Positions 52,797-61,959 of a stretch of DNA of 64,000 nt are shown one piece after another (within the stretch, counting starts at the first letter, position 1; each line of letters begins with the position of its first letter). The notes beneath the pieces are model-generated. The model was not told the origin of the DNA, did not search any database, and worked only from the letters and a program-made list of their open reading frames with translations. The stretch comes from RPQJ01 sp963793005. Its GTDB lineage: Bacteria; Pseudomonadota; Gammaproteobacteria; Steroidobacterales; Steroidobacteraceae. Position numbers and translations under genes: made by a program. The stretch spans positions 1,550,001 through 1,614,000 of the forward strand of contig CAWBYP010000002.1 in NCBI GenBank assembly GCA_963793005.1. Direction: 5' to 3'.

Positions 52797-53854
52797 CGGC
52801 CCGCGTTCCCACGATCGTGCTCGGCGGCACCGGATACGTGGCCGGTGAACTGCTGCGCCTGGTCTCCGCGCACCCGTACCTCGACATCGCCGCGGTCGCC
52901 TCCGACAGCCAGCCCGACGAGCCGGTCGCGCAGTTCTTCCGTCACCTGCAACCGGTGCTGCCGCACCTGCGGTTCGTCGGACACGACGAGGTGCTCGAAT
53001 ACGTTGCGGCCAACCCGGTGACTGCCGTGTTCTCCGCCGCACCGCATGGGGTTTCGGCCGCGCTGGTCGACAGGCTGCTGTCCGCCGCGGCACAGGCGGG
53101 CACGAGCCCCCGCATCGTCGACATCTCGGCCGACTTCCGTTACCGGTCTGCCGAAGCGTACGAGGCCGTATACAAGCATCCCCACGGAGCGCCGGCACGG
53201 ATCGCGGAATTCACCTGCGCAGTGCCCGAACACCTGAACGCGCTGCACACGCCACACGTCGCGCATCCCGGTTGCTTTGCCACTGCCGTGCTGCTGGCGA
53301 GCGTTCCGCTGCTCGCGCTGGGGCTGGCCGACCAGCGGGTCTTCGTCACCGGCGTCACCGGCAGCACCGGCTCGGGTCGCCAGCCCACCACGGGGACACA
53401 CCATCCGCAGCGACACGCGGACATGTACGCTTACAACGCGCTCGCGCACCGCCATGAGCCGGAAATTGCCGCGCTCGCGCTGGCGGCGACCGGCGTCGAG
53501 GCGGAATTCAATTTCGTGCCGCACTCGGGGCCGTTTGCACGCGGCATCTACGTGACCGTCCAGGCTGTCGCACGCGCGCCGCTCACGACCCACGAACTCG
53601 TGGCGACGCTGCGCGACTACTACGAACAGTCGGTATTCGTGCGCGTCGGCGGCGAACCGCCACGCATCAAGGACGTGGTGGCCAGCAACTTCGCCGAGCT
53701 GTCCGGTGTCGCCCGCGGCCAGAACGTGGTCGTGACCTGCGCCATCGACAACCTGACCAAAGGCGCCGCCGGTGGCGCGGTGCAGTGGATGAACCGCATG
53801 CTCGGGCACGAAGAGACCGCCGGGCTGATGATGCCCGCGGCCGGATGGACGTGA
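52793..53854 (+). CDS. argC: N-acyl-gamma-glutamyl-phosphate reductase
   Basis: NADPH-dependent reduction of N-acylglutamyl phosphate to the semialdehyde, 353 residues. The N-terminal Rossmann fold is TIVLGGTGYVAGELLRL (about 7-23). The catalytic Cys161 lies in VAHPGCFATAVLL, preceded by DISADFRYRS, and SGRQPTTGTHHP is the loop that follows the TGSTGSG turn. The sequence is of the type paired with acyl-ornithine carbamoyltransferases. It overlaps the P-loop gene by ATGA and ends 4 bp before argD. Confidence 0.95.
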   Translation: MTARVPTIVLGGTGYVAGELLRLVSAHPYLDIAAVASDSQPDEPVAQFFRHLQPVLPHLRFVGHDEVLEYVAANPVTAVFSAAPHGVSAALVDRLLSAAAQAGTSPRIVDISADFRYRSAEAYEAVYKHPHGAPARIAEFTCAVPEHLNALHTPHVAHPGCFATAVLLASVPLLALGLADQRVFVTGVTGSTGSGRQPTTGTHHPQRHADMYAYNALAHRHEPEIAALALAATGVEAEFNFVPHSGPFARGIYVTVQAVARAPLTTHELVATLRDYYEQSVFVRVGGEPPRIKDVVASNFAELSGVARGQNVVVTCAIDNLTKGAAGGAVQWMNRMLGHEETAGLMMPAAGWT

Positions 53855-53858
53855 CGCG

Positions 53859-55043
53859 ATGACGCACGCAAGCCAGGCCGCGAGCGCGCCTGCGGCGTGG
53901 ACGCCGCCGGCGGACCACCTGGCGCAGGTCTATGCGCAGTGGCCGCTCGACATCGCAGGCGCCTCGGGCGTGCACCTGCACACGCGCAATGGACGCCGCA
54001 TCCTCGACTTGTATGGCGGCCATGCCGTCGCAGCGCTCGGCTACTCGCATCCGCGCTGGATCGATGCGCTCGAGGGGCAGGCGAAATCGCTGCTGTTCCA
54101 GAGCAACGCGGTTCCGCTCGAGGTGCGTGAACGCGCCGCGACGCGACTCGTGCGATTCGCAGGCCTCGGGCTCAATACGGTGTTCTTCGGCAATTCCGGG
54201 GCGGAAGCGAACGAGAACGCGCTGAAACTTGCGCTGCGAATCACGGGCCGCCGCAAGGTCGTGGCCGTCGAAGGCAGTTTCCACGGCCGGACCGCGGCAG
54301 CCGGCGCGGTCACCTGGGGCGCGGCTGCCAAGTGGTACGGATTCCCGCAGGCACCGTTCGAGGTCGAGTTCGTCCCGCGCGGAGACCACGACGCGGTCGC
54401 GCGTGCCGTCGGCACCGACACCGCGGCCGTGATCGTCGAGCCCGTGCAGGGAGTTGCAGGCGCGGTGGACCTCGGCATGTCGTTCCTCACGGCGCTGCGT
54501 GATAAGTGCGGCGAAACCTGTGCGCTGCTGATCTTCGACGAAGTACAGTGCGGCATGGGCCGCACCGGATTCCCGTTTGCCGCCAACATGCACGGCGTCA
54601 CGCCGGACATGGTCACGACAGCCAAGGCGCTCGGCGCTGGTTTCCCCTGCTCCGCGCTGCTGATGGCCGATCACGTCGCTGCGCACCTGGCGGTCGATGA
54701 CCTGGGCACGACCTTCGGCGGCGGCCCGATGGCATGCGCGCTGATCGAAGCGGTCGTGGACATCATCGAGTCCGAGGGCCTGCTCGACAATGTCCGGGAG
54801 CGATCGCTGCAGCTGCGCGAGACCTGCGTGGTGGGTCCGGTCGTGTCGGTGCAGGGCGCTGGGCTGCTGGCGGGCCTGCGGACCCGCCGGCCTGCCAAGG
54901 AGGTGCAGCGCGAACTGCTCGAGCGCGACATCCTCACCGGTACCAGCGCCGACCCGCACGTCGTGCGCGTGCTCGCACCCTACGTGATCGAGGAGCGGCA
55001 CATTGCCCAGCTCCGCGACACGCTCGCTTCGCTGCCGGCCTGA
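53859..55043 (+). CDS. argD: N-acylornithine aminotransferase (class III PLP aminotransferase)
   Basis: PLP enzyme of 394 residues converting N-acylglutamate semialdehyde to N-acylornithine. Motifs: HTRNGRRILDLYGGHAVAAL at the N-terminus, FFGNSGAEANENALKLAL (phosphate binding), EGSFHGRTAAAGAVT, IFDEVQCGMGRTG (the PLP aspartate) and TTAKALGAGFPCSALL (the Schiff-base Lys). Whether the acyl group is acetyl or succinyl cannot be decided here. ATG 53859 follows argC after 4 bp. Confidence 0.93.
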   Translation: MTHASQAASAPAAWTPPADHLAQVYAQWPLDIAGASGVHLHTRNGRRILDLYGGHAVAALGYSHPRWIDALEGQAKSLLFQSNAVPLEVRERAATRLVRFAGLGLNTVFFGNSGAEANENALKLALRITGRRKVVAVEGSFHGRTAAAGAVTWGAAAKWYGFPQAPFEVEFVPRGDHDAVARAVGTDTAAVIVEPVQGVAGAVDLGMSFLTALRDKCGETCALLIFDEVQCGMGRTGFPFAANMHGVTPDMVTTAKALGAGFPCSALLMADHVAAHLAVDDLGTTFGGGPMACALIEAVVDIIESEGLLDNVRERSLQLRETCVVGPVVSVQGAGLLAGLRTRRPAKEVQRELLERDILTGTSADPHVVRVLAPYVIEERHIAQLRDTLASLPA

Positions 55044-55074
55044 TTCCGCCTGCGGCCCTGCCCGACACAATCCA

Positions 55075-56082
55075 ATGAAACAGTTTCTCGACCTCGCAGA
55101 TTTCAGCCGCGACCAGGTGGACGACCTGGTCGGCCTGGCGCGTAGCCTGCAGCAGAGACCGGAGCCGCGTGCACTGGCCGGCAGGATACTTGGCCTGCTG
55201 TTCATGAATCCGTCGCTGCGGACGCTGGCCTCGTTCCAGGCCGGCATGATGCGGCTCGGCGGGACGTCGTTCGTCGTGACACCTGGCCAGGGCACCTGGC
55301 AGTTCGAAACGCGCCTGGGCGCGGTGATGAGCGGCGGCGCGGCCGAGCACGTTCGCGAAGCGATCCCCGTGCTCTCCTCCTACTGCGATGCGCTGGGCGT
55401 TCGTTCCTTTGCCGAGGGCAAGGACCTGGCCGCGGACCTCGCCGAGAAGCAGTTCCTGGCCATGGCGGGGCTGTGCGACAAGCCGTTTGTGAACATGGAG
55501 TCGGCCGTCAACCATCCCTGCCAGGCGCTTGCCGACTGGAAGACGATGGACGACATCAAAGTACCACGCACCGGCAAGTTCGTGCTCTCCTGGGTGCACC
55601 ACCCGCGCGCACTGCCGCTGGCGGTTCCCGCCGCGACCGTGCACATGGCCGCGCAACGCGGCATGGAAGTGGTGGTGCTGCGGCCGGATGGCTACGCATT
55701 GCCGGACGCCATAATGAACAAGGCGCGGGCCGCCGCTGCGACGTCGGGCGGGACCGTCAGCGAAACGAGCGACCGCAACGCCGCGCTCGCAGGTGCCAGC
55801 GTGCTCTACGCGAAGGAATGGGGGTCGGCCACCTGCTACGGCGATTCGGAAGCCGAGGCAAGGCTGCGCGAACCGCTCTCCGGATGGCAGGTCCGTGACG
55901 CCTGGTTCGGGCCTGCCCGACCCGACTGTCACTTCATGCATTGCCTGCCCGTGCGGCGCAACGTCGCCGTCGCGGACGAGGTACTCGACGGGCCGCGCAG
56001 CCGCGTGGTCATGGAAGCCGCCAACCGGATGACGGTGCAGATGGCGGTGCTCTACAGGTTGCTCAAGGGGTATTCGGAATGA
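55075..56082 (+). CDS. argF': N-acyl-L-ornithine carbamoyltransferase (ArgF' type)
   Basis: Carbamoylates N-acylornithine rather than ornithine, giving N-acylcitrulline; 335 residues. Carbamoyl-phosphate loop FMNPSLRTLASF (43-54); C-terminal FMHCLPVRRNVAVADE replaces the HCLP of ordinary OTCases followed by R-R-N, the mark of the acyl-ornithine enzymes. The middle (EAIPVLSSYCDALGVRSF, WVHHPRALPLAVP) resembles the Bacteroides succinylornithine type more than Xanthomonas acetylornithine enzymes. The specificity position, Glu92 in Xanthomonas and Pro90 in B. fragilis, is Ala90 here (GGAAEHV), matching neither. No argE-like deacylase is in the window. Confidence 0.9.
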   Translation: MKQFLDLADFSRDQVDDLVGLARSLQQRPEPRALAGRILGLLFMNPSLRTLASFQAGMMRLGGTSFVVTPGQGTWQFETRLGAVMSGGAAEHVREAIPVLSSYCDALGVRSFAEGKDLAADLAEKQFLAMAGLCDKPFVNMESAVNHPCQALADWKTMDDIKVPRTGKFVLSWVHHPRALPLAVPAATVHMAAQRGMEVVVLRPDGYALPDAIMNKARAAAATSGGTVSETSDRNAALAGASVLYAKEWGSATCYGDSEAEARLREPLSGWQVRDAWFGPARPDCHFMHCLPVRRNVAVADEVLDGPRSRVVMEAANRMTVQMAVLYRLLKGYSE

Positions 56083-57008
56083 TCGGACACAAGGGCGAAC
56101 AGGCCGTGACCGTGCGTGCGCTGCGCGGCGCAGCACCGTACATCCACATGTACAAGGGCAAGGTCTTCGTCATCAAGACCGGCGGTGGCGCGTTCCGCGA
56201 CGGCGCGGTCATGCGCAGCCTCATGGAGCAGGTCGCGATCCTGCACCACCTCGGCATCCGCGTGGTGCTGGTGCACGGCGGCGGCCCGCAGCTCGACACA
56301 CTCACGAAGAAACTCGGCATCGAGACGCGCATGGTGCAGGGGCGCCGCGTCACCGACGGCGGCGCCATCGACGTCGCGTGCATGGTCCTGAACGGGCTGA
56401 TCAATACGCGCCTGCTCGGCCTGTGCCGCGAGTTCGGCATCGGCGCGATCGGCCTCTCCGGCGTGGATGCGGGGCTGGTGAAGGCGCACAAGCGCGCGCC
56501 GGTGACGCTCGCGAACGGCGAGGTCGTCGACTACGGCATGGTCGGCGACATCGACAGCGTGGACGGCTCGGTGATCACACGGCTGCTGGACGCCGGCTTC
56601 CTGCCCGTCGTTAGCCCGCTCTCGTGCGACGCCGCGGGCCACTTGTTGAACATCAATGCCGACACCGTCGCCGCCGCGATCGGTGGCGCAATGGATGCCG
56701 AGAAGCTGATCCTCTGCACCGGCGCACCGGGCATCCTCGAGCGACTCGACGACCCTCAGTCGCTGATTTCCTACACGGACGTGGCGGGCCTGCGACGGTT
56801 GCGCGAGGAAGGAGCGCTCGCAGACGGCATGCTGCCGAAGTCGAGCGCGATCGAGACCGCGATCCGTGGTGGCGTTCGACGCGTGCACGTCATCTCGTAT
56901 GCCGCTCCGGATGCCCTGCTCGCCGAGATCTTCACCAACGAGGGCACCGGCACGCTGGTGGTCGCCGACACCAGGGCGCTGTCCCCTGCAGAGCAGGGTG
57001 CGGGGTGA
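56079..57008 (+). CDS. argB: N-acylglutamate kinase
   Basis: Amino-acid kinase of 309 residues phosphorylating N-acylglutamate. Key stretches are VFVIKTGGGAFRDG (29-42; the Gly loop with Lys), VVLVHGGGPQLDTLTKKLGI (63-82), the acylglutamate-binding VSPLSCDAAGHLLNINADTV, and LADGMLPKSSAIETAIRGGV for ATP. There is no N-terminal extension typical of arginine-inhibited enzymes and no fused acetyltransferase domain, unlike the argB-argA fusion of Xanthomonas. It overlaps argF' by ATGA and argH by one base. Confidence 0.94.
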   Translation: MIGHKGEQAVTVRALRGAAPYIHMYKGKVFVIKTGGGAFRDGAVMRSLMEQVAILHHLGIRVVLVHGGGPQLDTLTKKLGIETRMVQGRRVTDGGAIDVACMVLNGLINTRLLGLCREFGIGAIGLSGVDAGLVKAHKRAPVTLANGEVVDYGMVGDIDSVDGSVITRLLDAGFLPVVSPLSCDAAGHLLNINADTVAAAIGGAMDAEKLILCTGAPGILERLDDPQSLISYTDVAGLRRLREEGALADGMLPKSSAIETAIRGGVRRVHVISYAAPDALLAEIFTNEGTGTLVVADTRALSPAEQGAG

Positions 57009-58201
57009 TGACCCGGCTCTGGGATAAGGGCGGCCCGCTCGACGAGCGGGTGCTGCGCTACACGGCGGGCGAGGACCACATGCTCGACAACCGCCTGGTG
57101 GCCTACGACGTGCAGGCGTCGACCGCGCACGCGGAAGCCCTGCACGACTGCGGGCTGCTCGACGATGCGTCGCTCGCGGCAATCCGCGACGGACTCGCGG
57201 CCATCGGCGCAGCACACGCGCGTGGCGAGTGGTCTGTGACGCTCGATCTCGAGGACGGGCAGACCGCGCTGGAGACCCTGCTGACCGCGCGCATCGGCGA
57301 GGCGGGCGCGCGGCTGCATGCAGGCCGCTCACGCAACGACCAGGTCCTCACGGCGCTCAGGCTCTACCTGCGCGACGCCGTCGAATCGCTGGTCGAAGAC
57401 GCGCATCGAGTCGTCGCAGCGCTCGAGTCGCTCGCAGCAGAACAAGGCGACATCACGCTTCCGGGATACACCCACATGCAGCAGGCCATGCCGAGCTCGG
57501 TGGCGCTCTGGGCCGGCGGATTTGCCGCCGAGATCCAGGACGATGCCGATGGGCTGCGCCATGCGCATCGCCGGATCCTGAAGAACCCGCTGGGCTCGGC
57601 CGCCGGCTACGGAACGCCGAATCTGCCACTGGACCGCGCAGGCACCACGACCCGGCTCGGGTTTCCGGTGACGCACGAGCCGGTGACCGCCGTGCAGCTC
57701 TCGCGCGGCAAGGCCGAAGCGGAAGTTCTGTTCCAGGTAACCCTGCTGATGCAGGACCTCGGGCGCCTCGCTTCGGACCTGCTGCTGTTCTACACGCGGG
57801 AATTCGGCTTCGTCACGCTGCCGGACGCATTCACGACCGGCTCGTCGATCATGCCTCAGAAGCGCAATCCCGACGTCTTCGAACTGGTGCGCGGCCGGAC
57901 TGCGACGGCCCAGGCCTGCCTCATCGAGGTGCTCGGCATTACCGCCAAGCTGCCCTCCGGCTACCAGCGCGACCTGCAGCTGATCAAGGCGCCGCTGTTC
58001 CGGTCGCTGGACATCTGCCATGAGTCGCTGGACATCATGGCGGCAGCGATCCCGCAGATCCGGTTCCAGCCGGAACGGATACGCCTCGATCCCGACATCC
58101 ACGCGGCCGCCGAGGCGAACGAACTCGTGGCAAAGGAAGGCATCCCCTTCCGCGAGGCATACAGGCGGATCGGCGCAAAGCGCCGCGACCGCAAGTCATA
58201 G
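57008..58201 (+). CDS. argH: Argininosuccinate lyase
   Basis: Splits argininosuccinate to arginine and fumarate, 397 residues (a little shorter than the E. coli enzyme). Signatures: LHAGRSRNDQVLTALRLYLR (about 103-122), the TLPGYTHMQQAMPSS block containing the catalytic base, and the family signature GSSIMPQKRNPDVFELVR (about 280-297). The start is ATG 57008, sharing a base with the argB stop (TGATG). It is the last gene of the arginine operon; the next gene is convergent. Confidence 0.96.
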   Translation: MTRLWDKGGPLDERVLRYTAGEDHMLDNRLVAYDVQASTAHAEALHDCGLLDDASLAAIRDGLAAIGAAHARGEWSVTLDLEDGQTALETLLTARIGEAGARLHAGRSRNDQVLTALRLYLRDAVESLVEDAHRVVAALESLAAEQGDITLPGYTHMQQAMPSSVALWAGGFAAEIQDDADGLRHAHRRILKNPLGSAAGYGTPNLPLDRAGTTTRLGFPVTHEPVTAVQLSRGKAEAEVLFQVTLLMQDLGRLASDLLLFYTREFGFVTLPDAFTTGSSIMPQKRNPDVFELVRGRTATAQACLIEVLGITAKLPSGYQRDLQLIKAPLFRSLDICHESLDIMAAAIPQIRFQPERIRLDPDIHAAAEANELVAKEGIPFREAYRRIGAKRRDRKS

Positions 58202-58226
58202 CCGCCAGCGGCGAGGGTACCTTTTC

Positions 58227-58877
58227 CTACTCCGCGTCGGGCTGTGCATCGGGCCTCGCGGCCGCGAACGCAGGCAGCGCCTCGAGGTGTGCCGCAACCG
58301 CAGCAAGGCGCGGGTAAGGCCCGAGGTCCAGCTCCACACGCCTTGCGTTGAACACCTGCGGCAGCAGGAACACGTCGGCCAGCGTCACGGCTGAACCGTG
58401 GCAGTGGCGGCCATCCGTCGAGTACCGACCGATCCACTGCTCGAGCGCCTGGAATCCGCCGGCGATCCAGTGCTGCGCCCAGCGGTTCACGGCCTCGTCG
58501 GGCTGGCTCAACTCGCCGCGCAGGTACTGCAGCACGCGCAGGTTGTTGAGCGGATGGATGTCGCAGGCCACCGCGAGCGCCATCGCGCGAATCTGCGCAC
58601 GTGCGGCTGCGTCGCCCGGCAACAGTCGCGGCTCGGGACGGATTTCCTCCAGGTACTCGCAGATCGCGAACGACTGCGTGACCAACGTGCCGTCGTGCTC
58701 GAGCGCCGGCACCAGGCCCTGCGGATTCAACTCGAGGTAGTCGCCGGCGCGCTGCTCCCCGCCGCCGCGCAGCAGGTGCTTCGGCACGGACTCGTAGTCG
58801 AGTCCCTTGAGGTTGAGTGCGATCCGCACGCGGAACGCGGCGGAACTGCGCCAGTAAGTGTAGAGCTTGATGGCCAT
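58227..58877 (-). CDS. maiA: Maleylacetoacetate (or maleylpyruvate) isomerase, zeta-class GST
   Basis: Glutathione-dependent cis-trans isomerase of 216 residues. The zeta-class signature SSAAFRVRIALNLKG (about 11-25) with SSA in place of the usual S-x-x-C is intact, as are VPALEHDG, TQSFAICEYLEE (glutathione binding) and the PLNNLRVLQYL block. The reaction is maleylacetoacetate to fumarylacetoacetate (tyrosine pathway) or maleylpyruvate to fumarylpyruvate (gentisate pathway); the adjacent FAH-family gene fits either. It is the last gene of a four-gene minus-strand operon, 16 bp after the hydrolase gene. Confidence 0.9.
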   Translation of the reverse strand: MAIKLYTYWRSSAAFRVRIALNLKGLDYESVPKHLLRGGGEQRAGDYLELNPQGLVPALEHDGTLVTQSFAICEYLEEIRPEPRLLPGDAAARAQIRAMALAVACDIHPLNNLRVLQYLRGELSQPDEAVNRWAQHWIAGGFQALEQWIGRYSTDGRHCHGSAVTLADVFLLPQVFNARRVELDLGPYPRLAAVAAHLEALPAFAAARPDAQPDAE

Positions 58878-58893
58878 GATCGCCTCCGCGCGG

Positions 58894-59580
58894 TCAGACG
58901 ATGGTGGTTCGCAGCGTATCGAGCCCTTCGATGCCGCCGACCAGGCTGTCGCCGCGTACCACGGGACCCACGCCGGCCGGTGTACCGGTGAAGACCAGGT
59001 CGCCCGGCTTCAATTCGAACAGCGCCGAGAGTTCACTGACGATCTCCGGCACGTTCCAGATCATCTCGCAGAGGTCCGCGCGTTGCCGCGGTTCGCCATT
59101 CACCTCGATCCAGATCGCGCCGCGCGACAGGTGCCCGACGTCGGCGACGCGACGTATCGCGCTCACCGGTGCCGAGTGATCGAAACCCTTGGAGACATCC
59201 CAGGGCTGGCCCTTCTCGCGGGCCGCGAACTGCAGGTCGCGCCGGGTGAGGTCGTTGCCGACCGCGTAGCCGAACACGTGCGCCAGCGCATTGCCGACAG
59301 GGATATCTCGGCCGCCCTCGCCGATCGCGACGACGAGTTCGATCTCGTGATGAAGGTTCGAGGTGCGTGGCGGGTACGGGACAGCGGCGCCGTTGGCGAT
59401 CACGGCGTCGGCAGGCTTGGAAAAGAAAAACGGCGGCTCGCGCTCCGGGTCCATGCCCATCTCGCGCGCGTGAGCAGCATAGTTGCGTCCGACGCAATAG
59501 ATCCGGTGCACGGGAAAGCGCGCAGCTACTCCGTCGATCTCGACAGTCGGCGCCATCGGCGGTGCGAATTCGTATCTCAT
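58894..59580 (-). CDS. Fumarylacetoacetate hydrolase-family protein (fumarylpyruvate hydrolase-like)
   Basis: FAH-superfamily enzyme of 228 residues: IYCVGRNYAAHAREMG (about 27-42), the metal-binding NLHHEIELVVAIGEGG (about 74-89), VGNDLTRRDLQ, and GDLVFTGTPAGVGPV near the C-terminus. The short length and single domain match fumarylpyruvate hydrolases (NagK-like) rather than the 420-residue tyrosine-pathway FAH. With the neighbouring isomerase this suggests aromatic ring-cleavage catabolism, although no dioxygenase gene is present. The ATG overlaps the ubiC stop (ATGA). Confidence 0.88.
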   Translation of the reverse strand: MRYEFAPPMAPTVEIDGVAARFPVHRIYCVGRNYAAHAREMGMDPEREPPFFFSKPADAVIANGAAVPYPPRTSNLHHEIELVVAIGEGGRDIPVGNALAHVFGYAVGNDLTRRDLQFAAREKGQPWDVSKGFDHSAPVSAIRRVADVGHLSRGAIWIEVNGEPRQRADLCEMIWNVPEIVSELSALFELKPGDLVFTGTPAGVGPVVRGDSLVGGIEGLDTLRTTIV

Positions 59581-60170
59581 GCAGTGCTCCCCGGCCGGGT
59601 CGACGCCCGGCCATCGTTGATCAGCGCCGGCAGGAACACCTCCTGCACCATGATCGGCGCCATGGACAACCGGTAGACGGCACGGCGGGCCCACGCCGGA
59701 CGATCGAGGCCGCCGGCTGCGACCGCGAGTTCTTCGTCCGCCGCGATCTCGCGATACTCCAGTGGCTGCCGACTCACTTCCGGCTGGCCCAGCAGCGACT
59801 CGCCGAGCGCTACGTTACCGAGCTCCGCGAGCCACGGGTGCTGGCGAACGGTGGAGTCCGGGAACACGGATTGCGCAAAGACCCAGCGCGCGCTGCCACA
59901 CGAAAACTCAATCTCGCGGACCAGGCAGCCAGCGTCGGCAACACCCATTCGATGTGCGAGCGTCGCGGAAAGTGGCGAGTGCTCGACGTGCAGCAGCCGA
60001 AACTGCGTTTCGCACCCGCATGCACGGCGCACCAGGGCCGTGAGCAGCCCGGGCTCGGCAAGCCACGGGTGCAGCGCCGCCGGCGCGCGATCCAGGCATT
60101 CGTCGAGCGTCACCCACGCGCCCCCCGCGCCCGCGGGCGCACTGGCTGGATCCTGGGCGCGGCCCGTCAT
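59577..60170 (-). CDS. ubiC: Chorismate lyase (UbiC-like)
   Basis: Protein of 197 residues with the UbiC pattern: LDECLDRAPAALHPWLAEPG and LLTALVRRACG near the start, an EIEFSCGSARWVFAQSVFPD central strand, LGNVALGESLLGQPEVSRQPL, and the terminal WARRAVYRLSMAPIMVQEVFLPAL. UbiC removes pyruvate from chorismate to make 4-hydroxybenzoate for ubiquinone. Here it sits between an acyl-CoA dehydrogenase (7 bp upstream) and a FAH-family hydrolase (ATGA overlap) instead of next to ubiA. Start at 60170; an in-frame codon at 60239 lies inside the dehydrogenase gene. Confidence 0.85.
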   Translation of the reverse strand: MTGRAQDPASAPAGAGGAWVTLDECLDRAPAALHPWLAEPGLLTALVRRACGCETQFRLLHVEHSPLSATLAHRMGVADAGCLVREIEFSCGSARWVFAQSVFPDSTVRQHPWLAELGNVALGESLLGQPEVSRQPLEYREIAADEELAVAAGGLDRPAWARRAVYRLSMAPIMVQEVFLPALINDGRASTRPGSTA

Positions 60171-60177
60171 CGCCCGT

Positions 60178-61959
60178 TCAGAAGGCGTCCGCTGCCAGCG
60201 CCATGGTCGACCCGCTGCCTGCGCGAATGGCCGCCGCATACGCCGTGCAGCGCGGCAGCACCTGCTCCGCGTAGAACCGTGCCATCACCACCTGCGCGTC
60301 GAGGAAGGCCTTGTCGCCACCCGCCGCCAGCTCGCCTTCGGCGACCAGCGCGCCGCGCGCGAGCTGCCAGCCCCCGATGGCGGTACCGAGCAGCATCAGG
60401 TAGTTGAACGCGGCCGCACTCGCGAGTTCCGGATCGCGCTTCGCGCCAGTGAGGATGTGCGTCGAGCACTCGACGAGTTCGTCCAGCGCGCGCGCCAGCG
60501 CGCTGCGTACTACCGCGAACTGCTCGCCGGCGTTGGCGAGCGGGGCGTCGACGGCCCGCATGTCGGAGACGAATGCGGACACGGTGGCGCCGCCATCGCG
60601 CAGCAGCTTGCGGCCTACGAGGTCGACCGCCTGGATCCCGTTCGTGCCCTCGTAGATCGGCGCGATTCGTGCGTCGCGGTAGAACTGGGCGACGCCCGTC
60701 TCCTCGACGTAACCCATGCCGCCATGGACCTGTATGCCGTGCGAGGTAACCTCGAGCGAGGCTTCGGTGGTCCATGCCTTTGCGATGGGCGTCAGCAGGT
60801 CGGCGCGCGCATCGTACATCGCGGCGGCCTCGGCGTCGGCACAGTGTGCTGCGCGGTCGAGACAGGAGGCTGTGTAGTAGCAGATCGCACGGCTCGCCTG
60901 CGTGAGCGCGCGCATCGTGAGCAGCATGCGGCGAACATCCGGGTGACGGATGATCGCGACCTTGCCCTTCTCGCCCGGCGCACGACCCTGCGTGCGATCG
61001 CGGGCCCAGGCGACGGCCGCCTGGTAGGAGCGGTCCGCCAGCCCGACGCCCTGGATGCCGACGCCCAGTCGCATGTAGTTCATCATCGTGAACATCGCCG
61101 CCAGGCCTTCGTTCGGCTTGCCGACCAGGAATCCCTCGGCTCCGCCCTTGTCGCCGAAGGACATGACGCAGGTCGGGCTCGCGTGGATGCCCATCTTGTG
61201 CTCGACCGAGACGCAGTAGTTGTCGTTGCGCTCACCGAGGCTGCCGTCGTCGTTCACCTTGTACTTGGGCACCAGGAACAGCGAGATGCCCTTCGTGCCC
61301 GGCGGCGCGTCCGGCAGGCGCGCGAGCACCAGGTGCACGATGTTCTCCGCCATGGGGTGGTCGCCCCAGGTGATGAAGATCTTCTGGCCGGTGATCAGGT
61401 AGCGATCGCCCTTCGGCTCGGCGCGGGAAGTGAGGCTCGACAGGTCGGAACCCGCCTGCGCCTCGGTCAGGCACATCGTGCCCGACCACTGGCCGGACAC
61501 GAGCTTTTCAAGGAACGTTGCCTTGAGATCCTCGGTGCCGTGGCGATCCATGGCCAGGATCGCGCCCTGTGACAGCTCGGGGCACAACGCGAACGCGACG
61601 TTCGACGCCGCCCACATCTCGTCGCAGGCGATCGAGAGGACTTTCGGCAGGCCCTGCCCGCCGAACTCGGGGTTGCTCGCGATGCCCGGCCAGCCGCCCT
61701 CACAGAACTTGCCGTAGGCGTCGGTGAATTCCGCCGGCACCTCGACCCCGTCGCCGACGACCTTAACGCCCTGCCGGTCACCGATCACATTGGTCGGGGC
61801 CAGCACCCCGGTGGCAAATTTCGATGCCTCCTCGAGCACCGCCTCGACCATGTCGCCGTCCACGGACTGGAAATCGGGCAGCGCACCCACGTCGGCGAAG
61901 TCGGCCAGGTGCTCGATCGTGAATCTCATCTGTTTCAGGGGGGCGTTGTAGTCGACCAT
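60178..61959 (-). CDS. Acyl-CoA dehydrogenase with C-terminal extension
   Basis: Protein of 593 residues, longer than a 380-residue acyl-CoA dehydrogenase. Residues 1-35 are the short N-terminal domain of this subclass (MVDYNAPLKQMRFTIEHL). The main fold follows with CLTEAQAGSDLSSLTSRAEP (FAD/substrate), KIFITWGDHPMAENIV and catalytic-region YEGTNGIQAVDLVGRKLLRD (about 433-452). A C-terminal helical domain (about 460-590) is found in the AcdH_C class, related to DmdC enzymes for methylthiopropanoyl-CoA. The substrate is unassigned. The start at 61959 is preferred to an ATG at 61995. It is the first gene of the minus-strand operon. Confidence 0.9.
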   Translation of the reverse strand: MVDYNAPLKQMRFTIEHLADFADVGALPDFQSVDGDMVEAVLEEASKFATGVLAPTNVIGDRQGVKVVGDGVEVPAEFTDAYGKFCEGGWPGIASNPEFGGQGLPKVLSIACDEMWAASNVAFALCPELSQGAILAMDRHGTEDLKATFLEKLVSGQWSGTMCLTEAQAGSDLSSLTSRAEPKGDRYLITGQKIFITWGDHPMAENIVHLVLARLPDAPPGTKGISLFLVPKYKVNDDGSLGERNDNYCVSVEHKMGIHASPTCVMSFGDKGGAEGFLVGKPNEGLAAMFTMMNYMRLGVGIQGVGLADRSYQAAVAWARDRTQGRAPGEKGKVAIIRHPDVRRMLLTMRALTQASRAICYYTASCLDRAAHCADAEAAAMYDARADLLTPIAKAWTTEASLEVTSHGIQVHGGMGYVEETGVAQFYRDARIAPIYEGTNGIQAVDLVGRKLLRDGGATVSAFVSDMRAVDAPLANAGEQFAVVRSALARALDELVECSTHILTGAKRDPELASAAAFNYLMLLGTAIGGWQLARGALVAEGELAAGGDKAFLDAQVVMARFYAEQVLPRCTAYAAAIRAGSGSTMALAADAF

